A stretch of DNA of 64,000 nucleotides, taken from the NCBI GenBank assembly GCA_036320915.1, contig JAXBDG010000012.1, positions 1,972,501-2,036,500 on the forward strand, written 5' to 3'. Below, piece after piece: positions 12,501 through 23,450 of this stretch (positions are counted from its first letter, which is position 1; the number at the start of each line of letters is the position of its first letter). The notes under the pieces were generated by a model. That model ran no database searches. It saw nothing but the letters and a program-made list of their open reading frames with translations, and was not told the origin of the DNA. This stretch comes from Linnemannia elongata. Its lineage: Eukaryota; Mortierellomycota; Mortierellomycetes; Mortierellales; Mortierellaceae. Position numbers and translations under genes: made by a program.

Positions 12501-15132
12501 TTGCTTAATTGTTTTATTTTTTGAAAGACAGCCAGAAACGCCAAGGTGAGAAAGAAATAGCTAAGCATAGCTGCAGAAAGACTCTCTTTCCTCCCTCCTC
12601 CATCTCTTTCCTCACCTCACACGACCAGAACCGTTAGCCTCTTAATCTTACACATAACATTTCTCATGCAACAGAGCCCTCTCTTCTCTTCCACCTTTTC
12701 AACCGATTGGCCCTTTGTAGCCTCTCTGTTTGACGAGATAGAGGCGGTCTCCAGTATTGAAAGAGATGTCTGCTAGAAAGAGAGGATCCGTCTAACGGTG
12801 TGCCTTTATTTGGATGTACTGAAAAATGAGAACAAGATAGCCTTACTGCAGTGTAACATTGCCCACTTTAACTCTCCATCCGGTTCCCACACTTGTCGTG
12901 TATTACCGAATGTGTTTTTGGAGAAGGTCTTTTTCATTTCCCCTGCGTCTGCTTATTAACCGTGATGAAGGAAGGGGGCGCACTAGAACCAACTTTGAAA
13001 GGGCGGGAGCCAAGGGGGAGAGCAGAAAGAAGGGGCTTACGAAAAAAAAGGCAACCGCATGAACGCTCTGTCCTCTGTTTTCTATTGCAAAAAAGGGGGC
13101 ATAGGACTATTGACACAACGATTAACGACGAAGCTGCCATGAATAGAACATATGGAGAGCTTGAAAGGAGAAGGAGCGGGGGCCAGGACGGTTTTTACGA
13201 TGTGTGATAAAAAGGAGGGAAAGAAGGAAGATTAAAATGAAGGAGAAAGGGGAGGGAATTTCTTAAACGGAGGGTACCTAGACCTTACCAACACTTTTTT
13301 TCTGTTAGCAGACAAGTAATGGCTCTCTACCTTTTTTTTTTTGGCTTTGAAAGGCGTAGTGTTATAAATCCTCGGCGCCTGCCCCTCCTCACTACCTTCA
13401 CAAAAAATGCGAGTCAGAGACATATCGAAAACACAGAGAGAAGGAGAGAAAGAGAGAGAAATGAGAAAAAGTGCAAGACGAGGAAGAGAGGGAGTACCTT
13501 TTCTCCCGTACTACCAGCATTTCCCCGCAATTTTCCTTTATGAACGATATTGGGCAGGTGAAGAGGGGAAGAGAAGGAAAGAAAGATGGTGGCCCTCGCT
13601 CGCTCTTTGAAAAAATACTATGCCGTTTAGTTGTCTAAAATAAACATCCGCTTCTTGGTTCGAATGTCCGCTCCCCCTCTTTTTTGGATATGTAGTGCAA
13701 TAGGAGTCATATCTCTGAGCCGGAGGAGGAGGAGGGAGTAGAGATAGAGGAGGAGAGGTTCAGAGAGTGAGGTGCACAGATGGGGTAATAGAGGGGAGTA
13801 GAATAAGAGGCATACAGACAGAGACAGATAGTCTCCACCTTTTTTCTCTTGACATCTTCAGCGTACAAACAGTACAACGATGCGATGCGATGCGACAGGT
13901 ACAGCTGCTAATGAGTTCGATATGATAGCAGTAAGAGGAGAAAAAGCAAAGTGAAAAATGAGGGGTAAACATGACCAAGGGAACATGTCTGGCGGACAGA
14001 CGGAGTATCCACTTTTTTTCTTGCTTGCTTGTTTGTTTATATGTTGGTTTGCATGGTTGATTGTTCCTGCTTTGTTTGTTTGTCTGTGAGTGTTGCCGTG
14101 TGTCCTTTTGTCCGGTTGTATGGTTTGTGTGTTTATATGCTATTTTATCTATTTGTTTACTTTCCTGTTCTCTCGGGCTTACTTCGTCAGGTTGTAGCGT
14201 GGTGAGCCGTTAGGGTTCTTCTTCCCCTCCTTTCCCTTCCCTGAATGTCCTCTGCCATTGGCGCAAGAAGAGAGAGGTCAAGAGGCAAAGAGAAAAAGAG
14301 AGACTGCGACAGACCGAGACGAATAGGAATCATTGTTCATTAAATGAATACCACCGTTTCTATTGGTATTCCTATTGAATTCAATTGGTATTCAATCTGT
14401 GCTGGTTTTTAATTTCTGATGGTTGTTGTTTATTTGTTTTGAATAATGATTGTGGCACTGATGGGATGGGATGCTTGCTTGATTGTCTCGTTCATCATTC
14501 GCTGTTATTCGTGAAGACGTTATCCTTCCTTTGTCTTCGTTCATTCATCATAACCGTCGATGTCTATTGTTGCTTCTGGCTTCTGTTATTGTTGTTGTCA
14601 ATGCTTCTCCCTCTTTGGTCCCCTTTGCCTTGTGCCTTTCCTCCGAAGAAAGCATTAACATCACCCCCCTCTTTTTTCTTTTTCATTTTTGGATATAAAA
14701 GCGTTCGCCCTTTTTCTTTTTTTTTTTTTTTTTATTTTCTTTCTCCGCTCAACTGCCTTACTCTTCCCCGCCAGCAGCACCCTATCATCCCTCTCCTCCT
14801 CTTTCCTTCCTTTTCTCCGCCCCCTCTCCCTTCCTCTCCTTCGCTCTTTTCATATAAAGGATACCCTCTTTCCTTTTCCTTTCCTTTTTTCACCTGTTTT
14901 TTTCTTCTCGTTCAACCGAGTTCACACATCCTTCGAGGTCCCATTCCTCTCTTTAACCAACCCCCCACCCCCTTTATCCCCCCTCCTTCACAGGACATTT
15001 CGTGGTAGAGCTCCAAATTTGAAAGCACCTCTAACACCGTCTCTGCTTCCCGACCCTCCTTCATCCCTTTACTTCCTCACTTTCCGTCTCTCCCCCACCA
15101 ACCCAACCCAACCAAAGCCAACAACAACGACA
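6533..15132. other. 8.6-kb stretch with no recognisable gene
   Basis: No ORF here has a family I recognise. Content is low-complexity: AAACAAAC-type runs near 7430-7510, a GA tract near 9022-9041, many CT/GA-rich runs, and a pyrimidine-rich leader from about 14700 to 15120 before the purine permease. A TATA-like ATGCATATAAAA lies near 11736-11750 with no ORF after it. Weak exon-like stretches occur on the minus strand between about 9104 and 9600. Long 5' or 3' untranslated regions of the flanking genes probably account for part of it. Confidence 0.6.
9104..9600 (-). other. possible terminal exons of an unidentified gene or relic
   Basis: Three short minus-strand open stretches look protein-like. 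One runs 9206-9104 directly after an AATTTAG acceptor and contains MNYNEWLTVDETRGYNYVEG before a TGA. One at 9461-9273 contains PTIDPPVVFGWVTIDP. One near 9600-9530 follows a CTGATTAG acceptor and contains TPKYVYPSDRDREHG. I cannot join them into a convincing frame, and I recognise no family. They may be chance, a decayed gene, or the 3' end of an intron-rich gene. Confidence 0.2.
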
Positions 15133-17501
15133 ATGACTTTCTTTGACAGAATGAACCACAGCGTCGCCACCTCCAAGGTCGGAAAGTACTTCCGCTTGGA
15201 CGGTTCTGGTGCTCGTCGTGAGCGTGCCGGCTCCAAGTTCACGACCGAAGTCCGTGCCGGTCTGACCACCTTCGTCGCCATGGTAATACCCTTCTTCATC
15301 TCCCCTCTCTCATTCTCTCTCAGCAACGATAATCACATCAACAACCAACCATACAATCAATCGTTCATATACCCTATCTCTGGGAATTGAATTTGGATGA
15401 ATGAGACCAGCTGAGTCTCTTTCCCCCCTCGCTCTCTTCCATTTCTGTTCCAATCGACAACAACAACCACTTCCTTTCCCTCCCCTTCTTTTCTCCTCCC
15501 TCATTGTCGGATCTCCTTCCTTTACTTTCCTCTCGCCCGCCTACTCTTGCTCCCCGTTGCTCCAATGCTCAGTTTTATCGAACCCGATACTTTTCTATGT
15601 ATCTTTGTCATCGTTGTGGGCGCTCTCTTTTTTAATATTTGCACAACACTCTCAAGAAACAACAACAACAACAATCTCCCAACCCTGCATTGTTGTACTA
15701 CTGCAACTCTCGGATCATTATTTTTTTTTGGACATCCGCCCGCCTGCTGTCTCTTGCTTCCGGCCGTTTAGCTGCTATGCGGCTAAAAAGACAAGAAAAG
15801 GGGCAATCCTACTAATGCGCCTATGAATCGTTAATCTAACCTTGGTATCTCTTTCCCTTCTTTCCCATCCTTCATCCTTTACTTTTCACCCCCCTATTTC
15901 TCACAACGCACAATGACGACTAAAAGGCCTACATTATCTCGGTCAACTCCCTCATCGTGACGGATTCCGGCGGAACCTGTGTCTGTACCAGCACCACTGA
16001 CCCTGTCTGCCTGACAGACGAGGCTTACAACAAGTGTCTTGCCACTTTGAAGCTCGACATGGTCACCGCCACGGCTGCCATTGCCTGCTTCTCTACTCTG
16101 TTGATGGGTCTGTTCGCCAACTTGCCCATTGGTCTTGCCCCCGGTATGGGTCTTAACGCTTACTTTGCCTACACTGTCGTCGGTTTCCACGGTTCCAACA
16201 AAATCAAGTACGAGACTGCCGTCGCTGCCGTCTTTATCGAGGGTATCCTCTTCATCCTCCTCTCGCTCTTTGGTGTCCGTCAGTGGCTCGCCCGCTTGAT
16301 CCCCCAGTCCATTAAGATCGCCACTGGAGCCGGTATCGGTCTCTACCTCTGCTTCATCGGCCTTCAATCCTCCGCCGGTATCGGTTTGATCGGTAACGAC
16401 AACGCCACTTTGGTCGGCTTGGCTGGATGTGCCGAGAAGGATAAGGATGGTTTGTGCCTGTCTCCCCGAATGGAGTCGCCCACCACCTGGATCGGTCTCT
16501 TTGGTTTCGTCATCATCTCTGTCTGCTTGCTCTTCCGTGTTAAGGGTGCTGTCCTCATCGGAATCTTGGTCGTCTCGATCATGTCCTGGTTCCGCAACAC
16601 TTCCTTCACTTACTTCCCCGACACCCCCACCGGTGATGCCAAGTTTGAATTCTTCAAGAAGGTCGTCACCTTCCACCCCATCCAGACCACCATGGCTAAG
16701 ATGGACTTTACGCTCGATAACACCGAGATTTGGATTGCCTTGATCACCTTCTTGTACGTCGATATCATGGATACCACTGGTACTCTCTACTCAATGGCCA
16801 AGTTCGGAGGCTACATGTACAAGAACGGTGACTTTGACGGCTCGACCGCTGCCTTCCTCTGCGATGCCACTTCCATCACTGTTGGTGCCGTTTTTGGTGT
16901 CCCCCCCGTCACTGCCTTTGTCGAGTCCGGCGCCGGTATCACTGAGGGTGGTCGCACTGGTATCACCTCGATCACTACCGCCTTCTTCTTCTTCATCTCC
17001 CTCTTCTTCGCTCCCATCTTTGCTTCCTTCCCCCCATGGGCCACCGGTCCCGCCCTGATGGTCGTCGGTTCGATGATGGTCAAGTCAGTCCGTTCCATTA
17101 ACTGGGACTATGTCGGAGATGCTATCCCCGCCTTCTTGACCATCGCTCTCATGCCCCTCTCGTACTCGATCGCCTACGGTCTCATTGCCGGTATCGGCTC
17201 CTATGCCGCCATCAACGGAATCGTGTACATCCTCGAGCTCATCTCCGGAGGCCGTATCGCCCCTGAGGACAAGGATCTCCGTGAGCCCTGGATCACCGAG
17301 GGTTTCACCTGGGGTAACGTCCTCCCCGGCTGGATCCAGAAGCTCGTTTGCAAGGCCCGTGGCGAGATCTATGTTGACCCCCTTGATGTCATCGAGGAGG
17401 AGGAGCGTCTTGAGCGTGAGGCTGCTATGGCTGCTGAGCACACTGATGCTAAGATCGATGTTGACCACCACCATGGTGGTCATGAGATTCCCAAGTACTA
17501 A
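15133..17501 (+). CDS. azgA: AzgA-type adenine/guanine/hypoxanthine permease
   Basis: A plasma-membrane purine:H+ symporter of the AzgA (NCS2-like) family. Two exons, 15133-15282 and 15927-17501, phase 0, total 574 residues, close to the family's usual length. The start is the first ATG after a CAACAACGACA leader and gives MTFFDRMNHSVATSK. Family marks: RAGLTTFVAM joined across the intron to AYIISVNS, the PIGLAPGMGLNAYFAYTVVG segment, and VPPVTAFVESGAGITEGGRTG in the conserved central region. About 12 hydrophobic segments can be seen, with a long hydrophilic C-terminus rich in Glu and ending in a His-rich stretch. The intron of 644 nt is much longer than most introns here. Codon use is strongly biased to C-ending codons, as expected for a well-expressed gene. 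A long pyrimidine-rich stretch just upstream probably belongs to its promoter or leader. Confidence 0.92.
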
Positions 17502-17944
17502 ATAATATATTTATTTGTGCTTTCACTTCAGTTACCATCTTTCTATCAATTTTAAAAGAAAAACCCACACCCCCACTTGTAATTATTAAAACGTGCTTTT
17601 TGGCCACGAAGCGCTGAAAATAAGAAAGCTTCACAATTTCTAAATTTGGGCAAAATAATTAAGGGTTGCCAGAGAAGGACATATCCTTTACAGATTGTTT
17701 CGCAGGAGGGAGGTCGGGGCAGAGTTATAGGAACGCTATGAGTTCCTCAATCAGTTCTATGTGTTGGAATAGTAGACGCAGATGCAGCTTGTAAGTCCAA
17801 TGTAAAGAGACAAGGAGCAAACTAACCACCTCTGCGCCTGATAAATACTGTACTGCTATACGATCGACTAGGCTACCATCACGTCGCCATGTCCGAGCAG
17901 GGGCCACCATTTTGTAACAAGATGAAGGGATAATACACATACTG
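17502..17944. other. intergenic, 3' of purine permease
   Basis: AT-rich 3' flank followed by sequence with no clear reading frame. A short in-frame patch near 17740 (EFLNQFYVLE) could be a relic of the Gag part of the element to the right, but it is too short to assign. Confidence 0.4.
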
Positions 17945-17978
17945 TACTATACCAGAATCGTAACCGCTTCGCTGCCTC

Positions 17979-18597
17979 ATGGTCTCGCACCTCCTTCGAA
18001 CCTCGACCCAACCCCAAGACCTTTCCTCAACCAATGGATTTGGATTCCACCTCTCACTCTGGCTTTTTACACGCAACCTAAGCCAAGACAAGCAGAAACA
18101 GTTGGACTTAGATAACCGTACCTGTTTCATATGTCACGCTGCTGGTCATCAAGCACGCAAATGCCCCCGAAAACCCCAGCCGAAAAATCTTGCTCTGATG
18201 GAAAATTCTGGAGCCTTAGATAGAATCACTCATAGACAGCTCGATCTTACTCCAGAAACCACCCCTTTCCAAATTAAACAGTCGCCCACTTTGTCGCATT
18301 CGTCTGTTCCCGCGACGTCGATTGTTGAGTCGACACCGTCGTCATTGCTTAATCCTTCTGTCCTGTCGTCATCGGTTGATGCGTCGACAGTATCTACCCC
18401 AGTATCGTTGGTTGCTGAACCAACACAAGTTTCCACATCTACCTCGTCTAGTTTGTCGTCGTCAGTTGACGCGCCGACACTGCTCTGCTCGTCTGTCCTG
18501 GTCTCCGCGTTCAATGCGTCCACGTTACCGCTTCCTTCCTCTCCGTCCGACTCGTCCGATTTCCCAGATCTTACCTTAGGAATCCGAGGATGGGCAT
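17979..18597 (+). pseudogene. Gag C-terminal part with CCHC zinc knuckle
   Basis: Carries CFICHAAGHQARKCP, a C-x2-C-x4-H-x4-C nucleic-acid-binding knuckle, at 18123-18164, followed by a long Ser/Thr/Val-rich linker. Just upstream another frame reads RTSFEPRPNPKTFPQPMDLD, typical of the region before the knuckle in chromovirus Gag, so a frameshift lies near 18050-18090. The capsid part is absent. Confidence 0.75.
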
Positions 18598-18885
18598 GTG
18601 ATGTATGTTGCCGGTCATATTAATTACCATAAGTTCGATGTATTGATCGACAGTGGCGCCAGTGCCAACTCAATCAATCAAGAAATCGTCCGTGCTCTGA
18701 ACATCACTACATCCAAGAAAAAGGAAACGCTGTCAGTCAACGGCTTCGATGGTGGTCAAATTGCCACTTGTACTCGATATTGTCATATTCGTCTCAAGCT
18801 CGCCCCCAACTTGCAGCCTGTCATCCAGTTTCTCGTCATCCCGATAAGATTCGACCTTGTCCTTGGCAAACGTTGGCTGGCATGA
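18598..18885 (+). pseudogene. retroviral-type aspartic protease domain
   Basis: Contains VLIDSGASANSI with the catalytic Asp-Ser-Gly and, about 70 residues later, the hydrophobic FDLVLGKRWLA flap/end motif usual for Ty3/Gypsy proteases. The frame ends at a stop right after WLA, where an intact polyprotein would continue toward the reverse transcriptase. Confidence 0.8.
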
Positions 18886-18984
18886 TCCGTTCCAACGCCT
18901 GATCTCGATCTTAGGAGCCACACAATCCGCATTGGTCCCGATACCGTTCTTCAAGGCTACGCTCAAGTATCCCATACTCCTGTC

Positions 18985-19790
18985 TTGTCCGCAATGCAGT
19001 TCAAACGCCGCCTCGACACTGATCAAGCATTCCTATGCCTCGTCAAGCCACATGACGAACCCTCCTCCAAGAAAACGCCAGTCGAACAACATCCTGCTGC
19101 CCAGGCATTACTCGAAAAATACAGCTCCGTCTTTCCTAGTGAACTCCCTAAGACCTTACCTCCAGCAAGATCCGCCGATCACAAGATCGAAATCATTCCA
19201 GGCTTCACACCACCGTCACGCCCGACCTATCCGTTATCCCTAACCGAAATGGAAGCAGTTAGACGACCTCCTGCTTTCATGGCTTCATTCGCCCAAGCAA
19301 GTCACCTTACGGCGCCTCGGTTCACTTCGTACGTAAAAAAGAAGGTGATCTACACATGTGTGTAGATTACCGAGCCCTCAGCAAACAAACGGTTAAGAAC
19401 ACATACCCTCTACCCAGGATCGATGAACTCCTCGACCGGCCAAAGTCTTTAGCGAAATCGATCTGCGCTCCGGATATCATCAAATCAGAATCGATGAAGA
19501 AGACGTCCCCAAGACGGCATTTCGCACTCGCCACGGTCCATACGAGTTCTTTGTCCTTCCATTCGCCCTCACGAATGCACCAGCGACCTTCATGTGTCTC
19601 ATGAACGATATCTTTAAGGACGAACTCGACTCCATCGTCATCATCTATATTGACGATATCCTCGTTTTTAGCAAGAACGAGGAACAACACAAGACCGACC
19701 TCGAACGCGTTCTCAAGAAACTAGAGGAGAACAAATTGTATGCCAAATTATCCAAGTGTGAGTTCTTCAAACCTCAAGTCGACTTCCTCG
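18985..19790 (+). pseudogene. reverse transcriptase domain, frameshifted
   Basis: Segments of the Ty3/Gypsy reverse transcriptase are spread over several frames. [20 protein letters not shown] is at about 19359, the [11 protein letters not shown] block in another frame at about 19460, and [15 protein letters not shown] with the catalytic Asp-Asp pair at about 19635-19680. The region around 19260-19360 has lost its frame and probably some bases. Confidence 0.85.
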
Positions 19791-20660
19791 GTCATATCCA
19801 TCTCTCAAGAAGACATTACCATCGATCCCAGCAAAGTCGTCGCCATCGTAGATTGGCCAGATCTCACCTGTGTTCTCGATGTCCAGTCTTTCCTCGGACT
19901 CGTGAGCTATTATCGTCGATACGCCCCTCGACTCGCCAAGATTGCCGCCCCACTTACCGAACTGTTGAAAACAGGGAATCCACTTGTCTGGCAAGATGCC
20001 CAAGAAGCTGCCTTCCGCACTTTCAAGAAGCTCATGACTGAAGCCCCCGTCCTAGGTATCTTTGTCCCTGACAATGATGTTGAGGTCCATTGCGACGCCT
20101 CTCCTTTCGCCATCGGAGCCGAACTTCGCCAGAACGGTCGCCCTATCGCCTTCGAGTCCCGCAAACTGTCCTCCCCCAAAATTAATTACCCTACCCACGA
20201 AATGGAACAGCTAGCCGTCGTGCATGCGCTGACCAAATGGCGTGTGTACTTTCATTCAATCGCCAAACCCTTTGTGATCTATACTGATCATGAATCACGC
20301 AAGTACCTTCAATCCAAGAACAACCTCAGCCCTCGACAAATCCGCTGGAACGAGAAACTAGCCGAATACAATTTCGAGATCAGGTATCGTAAAGGCTCCC
20401 TCAACATCGTTCCCGATGTACTGTCCCGCCGTCCTGATTATCAACTCTCCGTCACCACTGTCTCCGCTCAGTTGTTGGTGACAACATCAAGACCCTATGT
20501 CAAGAAGCGATTACCAAGGATGAGTACTTCAAGGACATTTTTGAACGCGCATCCAAGACTACCAATATCGATGGCCCCTTCGAATTCCAATCTAAGAACG
20601 ACCTTCTGTACCTCAAAAAGGGTGACAGACTCTGTATTCCCGATCTACCTATCGTCATGA
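19740..20660 (+). pseudogene. RT connection and RNase H domain
   Basis: Begins in the RT thumb/connection region ([16 protein letters not shown]) and continues into RNase H: VEVHCDASPFAIGAEL with the first catalytic aspartate, the FESRKLSSPKINYPTHEMEQ segment with the catalytic glutamate, and VIYTDHESRKYL. The frame is lost again after about 20480. Confidence 0.85.
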
Positions 20661-21656
20661 CGCAGTTGTTATCCGAAATTCACGACTGCCCCACTGCGGG
20701 TCACAATGGTGTTGACAAAACATATCCCCACTTATCCGAACATTACTACTGGTCACGCATGTACCGCTCCGTCCAGCATTATGTCGAATCCTGTCATACC
20801 TGCAAGACCTCTAAAACAAGAACCACAAAAGAAAATGGGTTATTACAGCCGCTCTCAACTCCAGAGACACCCAGGACCCATATAGCTATGGAGCTTGTTA
20901 CCAACCTCCCAAAAAACCATGTCCCGCCACGATGCCATTGCCGTATTTGTCGATCGCTTCAGTAAGGCTGCTGTCTTTGTACCCTGCAAGACCACCTGTA
21001 CCGGTTCCGAACTCGCCCAGTTATTCTTCCAGTGTGTCTTTACGCGCTACGGCCTTCCCAAGTCCATTGTTTCCGACCGAGACGTTCATTTCACAAGCCT
21101 CTTCTGGTCGAGTCTTTTTTCCCGCCTTGGTACTAGCCTCGACATGTCAACAGCCCATCATCAACAAACAGATGGACAGTCCGAACGAACGATTCAAACC
21201 CTCAAACAGTACCTGCGTATGTATACCTCCAAGACGCAAGACAGCTGGGATGAATGTCTGTGTCACGCCGAGTTCGCCTACAACTCATCCAAGTCCGCGT
21301 CCACGAACCTCAGCCCATTCCAAGTCCTGTTCGGCTACCTGCCCCGAGTCCCTGCCAGCCGGATGTCGGAAGAATCGCCTCAAGTCCATTTACCATCAGT
21401 GAGAGATGCAGTTGAAAAACACCGCGAGCGCTTTCGCATAATTTACGGTACGCTTCAAGACAGTCACAAAACTCAATCCGAGCAATACGACAAGCACAGA
21501 CGCGACATTTCCTTCGAAATAGGTGACTCGGACTACCTCGACTCGAAATATATCAAGTCTCTTTCCACAAACAACACCGCCACCAACAAGTTCCAACCGC
21601 GATTCCTTGGTCCCTTCAAGATCATTGACGTCCTAGCCCCTCATCTACAAGCTTGA
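20657..21656 (+). pseudogene. integrase (H2C2 finger and DDE core), frameshifted
   Basis: 20657-20930 carries the zinc finger (HDCPTAGHNGVDKT, then SCHTCKTSKT). A shift near 20930 leads into the core at 20895-21656: VFVDRFSKAAVF and SIVSDRDVHFTS with the two catalytic aspartates, and HQQTDGQSERTIQTLKQYLR with the catalytic glutamate. Distances between the three acidic residues fit rve-type integrases. Confidence 0.85.
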
Positions 21657-21684
21657 CTTACCGCCTTAGTCTCGTATCCATCCC

Positions 21685-21984
21685 ATGTTCCTCGTCTCCA
21701 AACTCCGAAAACACGTCCCTCGCGATCCAAAGCAATTCGTCAACCAAGATCAAGAAGAAACCACTGAAGAACCCTTGATCCTCGATAACCCTACCTATTA
21801 TCATGCGGAATACGAGGTCGAAAAAATTGTCAAGCACTCCAAGGCTGCCGATGGTTCCTCCATTTTCCTTGTCAAATGGGTTGGCTACCCTCATTCGGAA
21901 AATACCTGGCAAACCGCCGGCGACCTATCCAATGCTCAAGTTCTCCTAGACCAGTACTTGTCTAAGCAGTGGGTCTCCCTTTAG
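21685..21984 (+). pseudogene. integrase C-terminal chromodomain
   Basis: Contains EYEVEKIVKHSKAADGSSIF, then LVKWVGYPHSENTWQ: the conserved chromodomain core with its aromatic residues. In chromoviruses this domain reads methylated histone H3 and directs insertion into heterochromatin. It ends in TAG at 21982, directly before the polypurine tract GAAGGGGGAG. Confidence 0.85.
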
Positions 21985-21993
21985 AAGGGGGAG

Positions 21994-22200
21994 TGTCAGA
22001 GTTTCGCTCTAATAACTGTCACCTGACCAACGCTACCAACTTCTAGATACTTCTTCTAGCACCACCAAATGACCAAGTGTTGCTGACTACTCAAGGCCTA
22101 CAATTATCCAGAGACAACCTGGTCCTTAAAAACAATATATGTATATCATCACGACTGTAGTTTAGTTCGATAGTCTTAGTCTTAGTTTATAACTCTGACT
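21994..22200 (+). repeat. 3' LTR of the chromovirus
   Basis: About 207 bases, beginning TGTCAGAGTT directly after the purine-rich GAAGGGGGAG and ending AACTCTGACT. The two ends are inverted copies of each other in 9 of 10 positions; the usual final CA has become CT. Inside are TA-rich runs (AATATATGTATATC near 22133-22147) that would serve as a TATA-like element. The LTR is directly abutted by a Tc1/mariner fragment. Confidence 0.75.
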
Positions 22201-22560
22201 TTATTAAACACACGCAATCTTCACAATACAAGTCTGGCCTTTTACACACGGCAACTCCAGTGTATACACCGCTCGCATTGTCAAAGACCATCTCGCCACA
22301 AAAAATATCATAGTGTTGCAGTGGCCAGTCAACTCCCCAGACATCAACCCCATCGAACGTGTCTGGGCGTACAGTATGCAATGCCTCGATCGATATCCCC
22401 GACCACCCTGCAACTTGGATGAGCTTTTTGAACGCGTTGACGACAACTGGGGAGTTGACTGGCCACTGCAAAACTATGATATTTTTTGTGGTGAGATGGT
22501 CTTTGACAATGCAAGCAGTGCTATTAATTACTCGCCACTTGATCATGGATGTGCCTAGAC
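22201..22560 (+). mobile_element. Tc1/mariner-type transposase fragment with foldback
   Basis: The plus strand from about 22253 reads the C-terminal part of a DDE transposase: TARIVKDHL, then LQWPVNSPDINPIERVW, the signature around the second catalytic residue and the last acidic residue of Tc1/mariner enzymes, then LDELFERVDD. From 22447 the sequence turns round and repeats part of itself in the opposite direction. No N-terminal domain, first catalytic aspartate or terminal inverted repeat is present. It is a dead fragment. Confidence 0.75.
22267..22520. repeat. 74-bp inverted repeat inside mariner fragment
   Basis: Arms 22267-22340 and 22447-22520. The inner 64 bases (22277-22340 against 22447-22510) match with about two mismatches; the outer ten have a few more. 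The 106-base loop holds the rest of the transposase segment. Both arms encode the same peptide, so one is an inverted duplicate of the other. Confidence 0.85.
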
Positions 22561-22660
22561 TTGTTCGTCGTCCAAGTAAAGCTGACTTGCATGTAACTCA
22601 GAACAGGTTCCGAAACAGAAAAGTGTTAGTCAACTTCACCTTGCATGTTTATCCACACCA

Positions 22661-22762
22661 TGACGGGTACCGCCTGGCCCTCCAAAAAAGTGTAGGTTTT
22701 GCATGTCCACTCTGGAAGGTAACTGTACAGCATGACAAGGTACTGCTTGGCCCTCCAAAAAG
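22661..22762. repeat. degenerate direct duplication
   Basis: 22661-22690 and 22733-22762 share a segment of the form TGACnnGGTACnGCnTGGCCCTCCAAAAA, with a related GCATG-containing flank before each copy. Probably part of a decayed small repeat; I cannot name the family. Confidence 0.5.
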
Positions 22763-23450
22763 AAGTTTGGTTGTAATAATACAATACGTGTCAGTTTCAC
22801 TTCATAAGCGCCGATATTTGAATGTGGTTTGCATAAGTAAGACTGCGGAGCCACAAAGCTAATGACGATGGCTGCACTTGTGAAGCACAGTACATTCGTT
22901 GTGCACTGGCCAGCTCTTTTATTGGAAAGTGCCTTCATGTATCACGTCATTTGTTTCACATATGACAGGTGGACGCACAGGTCTGCCATTGGTTCTAGCG
23001 CGACAATCACATCCGAGGAAAGGACAGGATGAGACCATCCCTCCGAATTCAGCGTCTCAAGTCTTGGCTAAGGCGATGGTAGCCACCAGCATGTGCTACG
23101 GCGAATTCGTTATTACTCCTAAGTATAAATTGAACTCATTTCTTTCTACTTCTTTTCTCTCCTCGTCAATCTCTCTTCTATCCGCACACTTGTTTGAATA
23201 CTCTCTATACTCAACGTTTCTAAAAAAAACAACTTGGACACAATCACCCACCATAAACGTAGCGACATAAAACGAGACATCAAACAGCAACCACAGACGA
23301 ATGAACTACACCTACATTTCTCCCCTTCACTCTCGCAACACTTCACCTTATTCACCATCAGTCGTCTTGTTCTCTCTCATCCGTACGATATACACAATAC
23401 TCAGCCCATTCACAGGTACAGTAAAATGCACTAATGATCAACTGTTAAAA

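Larger units (their letters stand above)
17945..22200 (+). mobile_element. degenerate 5'-truncated Ty3/Gypsy chromovirus with 3' LTR
   Basis: Domains occur in the order expected for a Ty3/Gypsy element: Gag zinc knuckle, aspartic protease, reverse transcriptase, RNase H, integrase zinc finger, integrase core, chromodomain, polypurine tract, LTR. The reading frame changes several times (near 18000, 18880, 19330, 19440, 19800, 20480, 20930 and 21660) with at least one in-frame stop, so the copy cannot make a full polyprotein. The N-terminal part of Gag and the 5' LTR are missing: I found no copy of the 21994-22200 sequence upstream. The element is therefore a dead, truncated insertion, not a solo LTR. 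Confidence 0.9.

Noticed and set aside
13640..13680. TTGGTTCGAATG resembling a tRNA T-arm
   Set aside because: No matching acceptor, D or anticodon stems can be drawn around it.
14385..15390. Ser/Phe/Leu-rich plus-strand ORFs before the purine permease
   Set aside because: Produced by long CT-rich DNA; the second one only borrows the true first exon of the permease.
15894..16676. 260-residue minus-strand ORF opposite the purine permease
   Set aside because: Asp/Gly/Thr-rich antisense shadow of strongly biased codons.
17502..17944. 5' LTR of the chromovirus
   Set aside because: No stretch resembling the 207-bp LTR at 21994-22200, nor a TGTCAGAG start, could be found.
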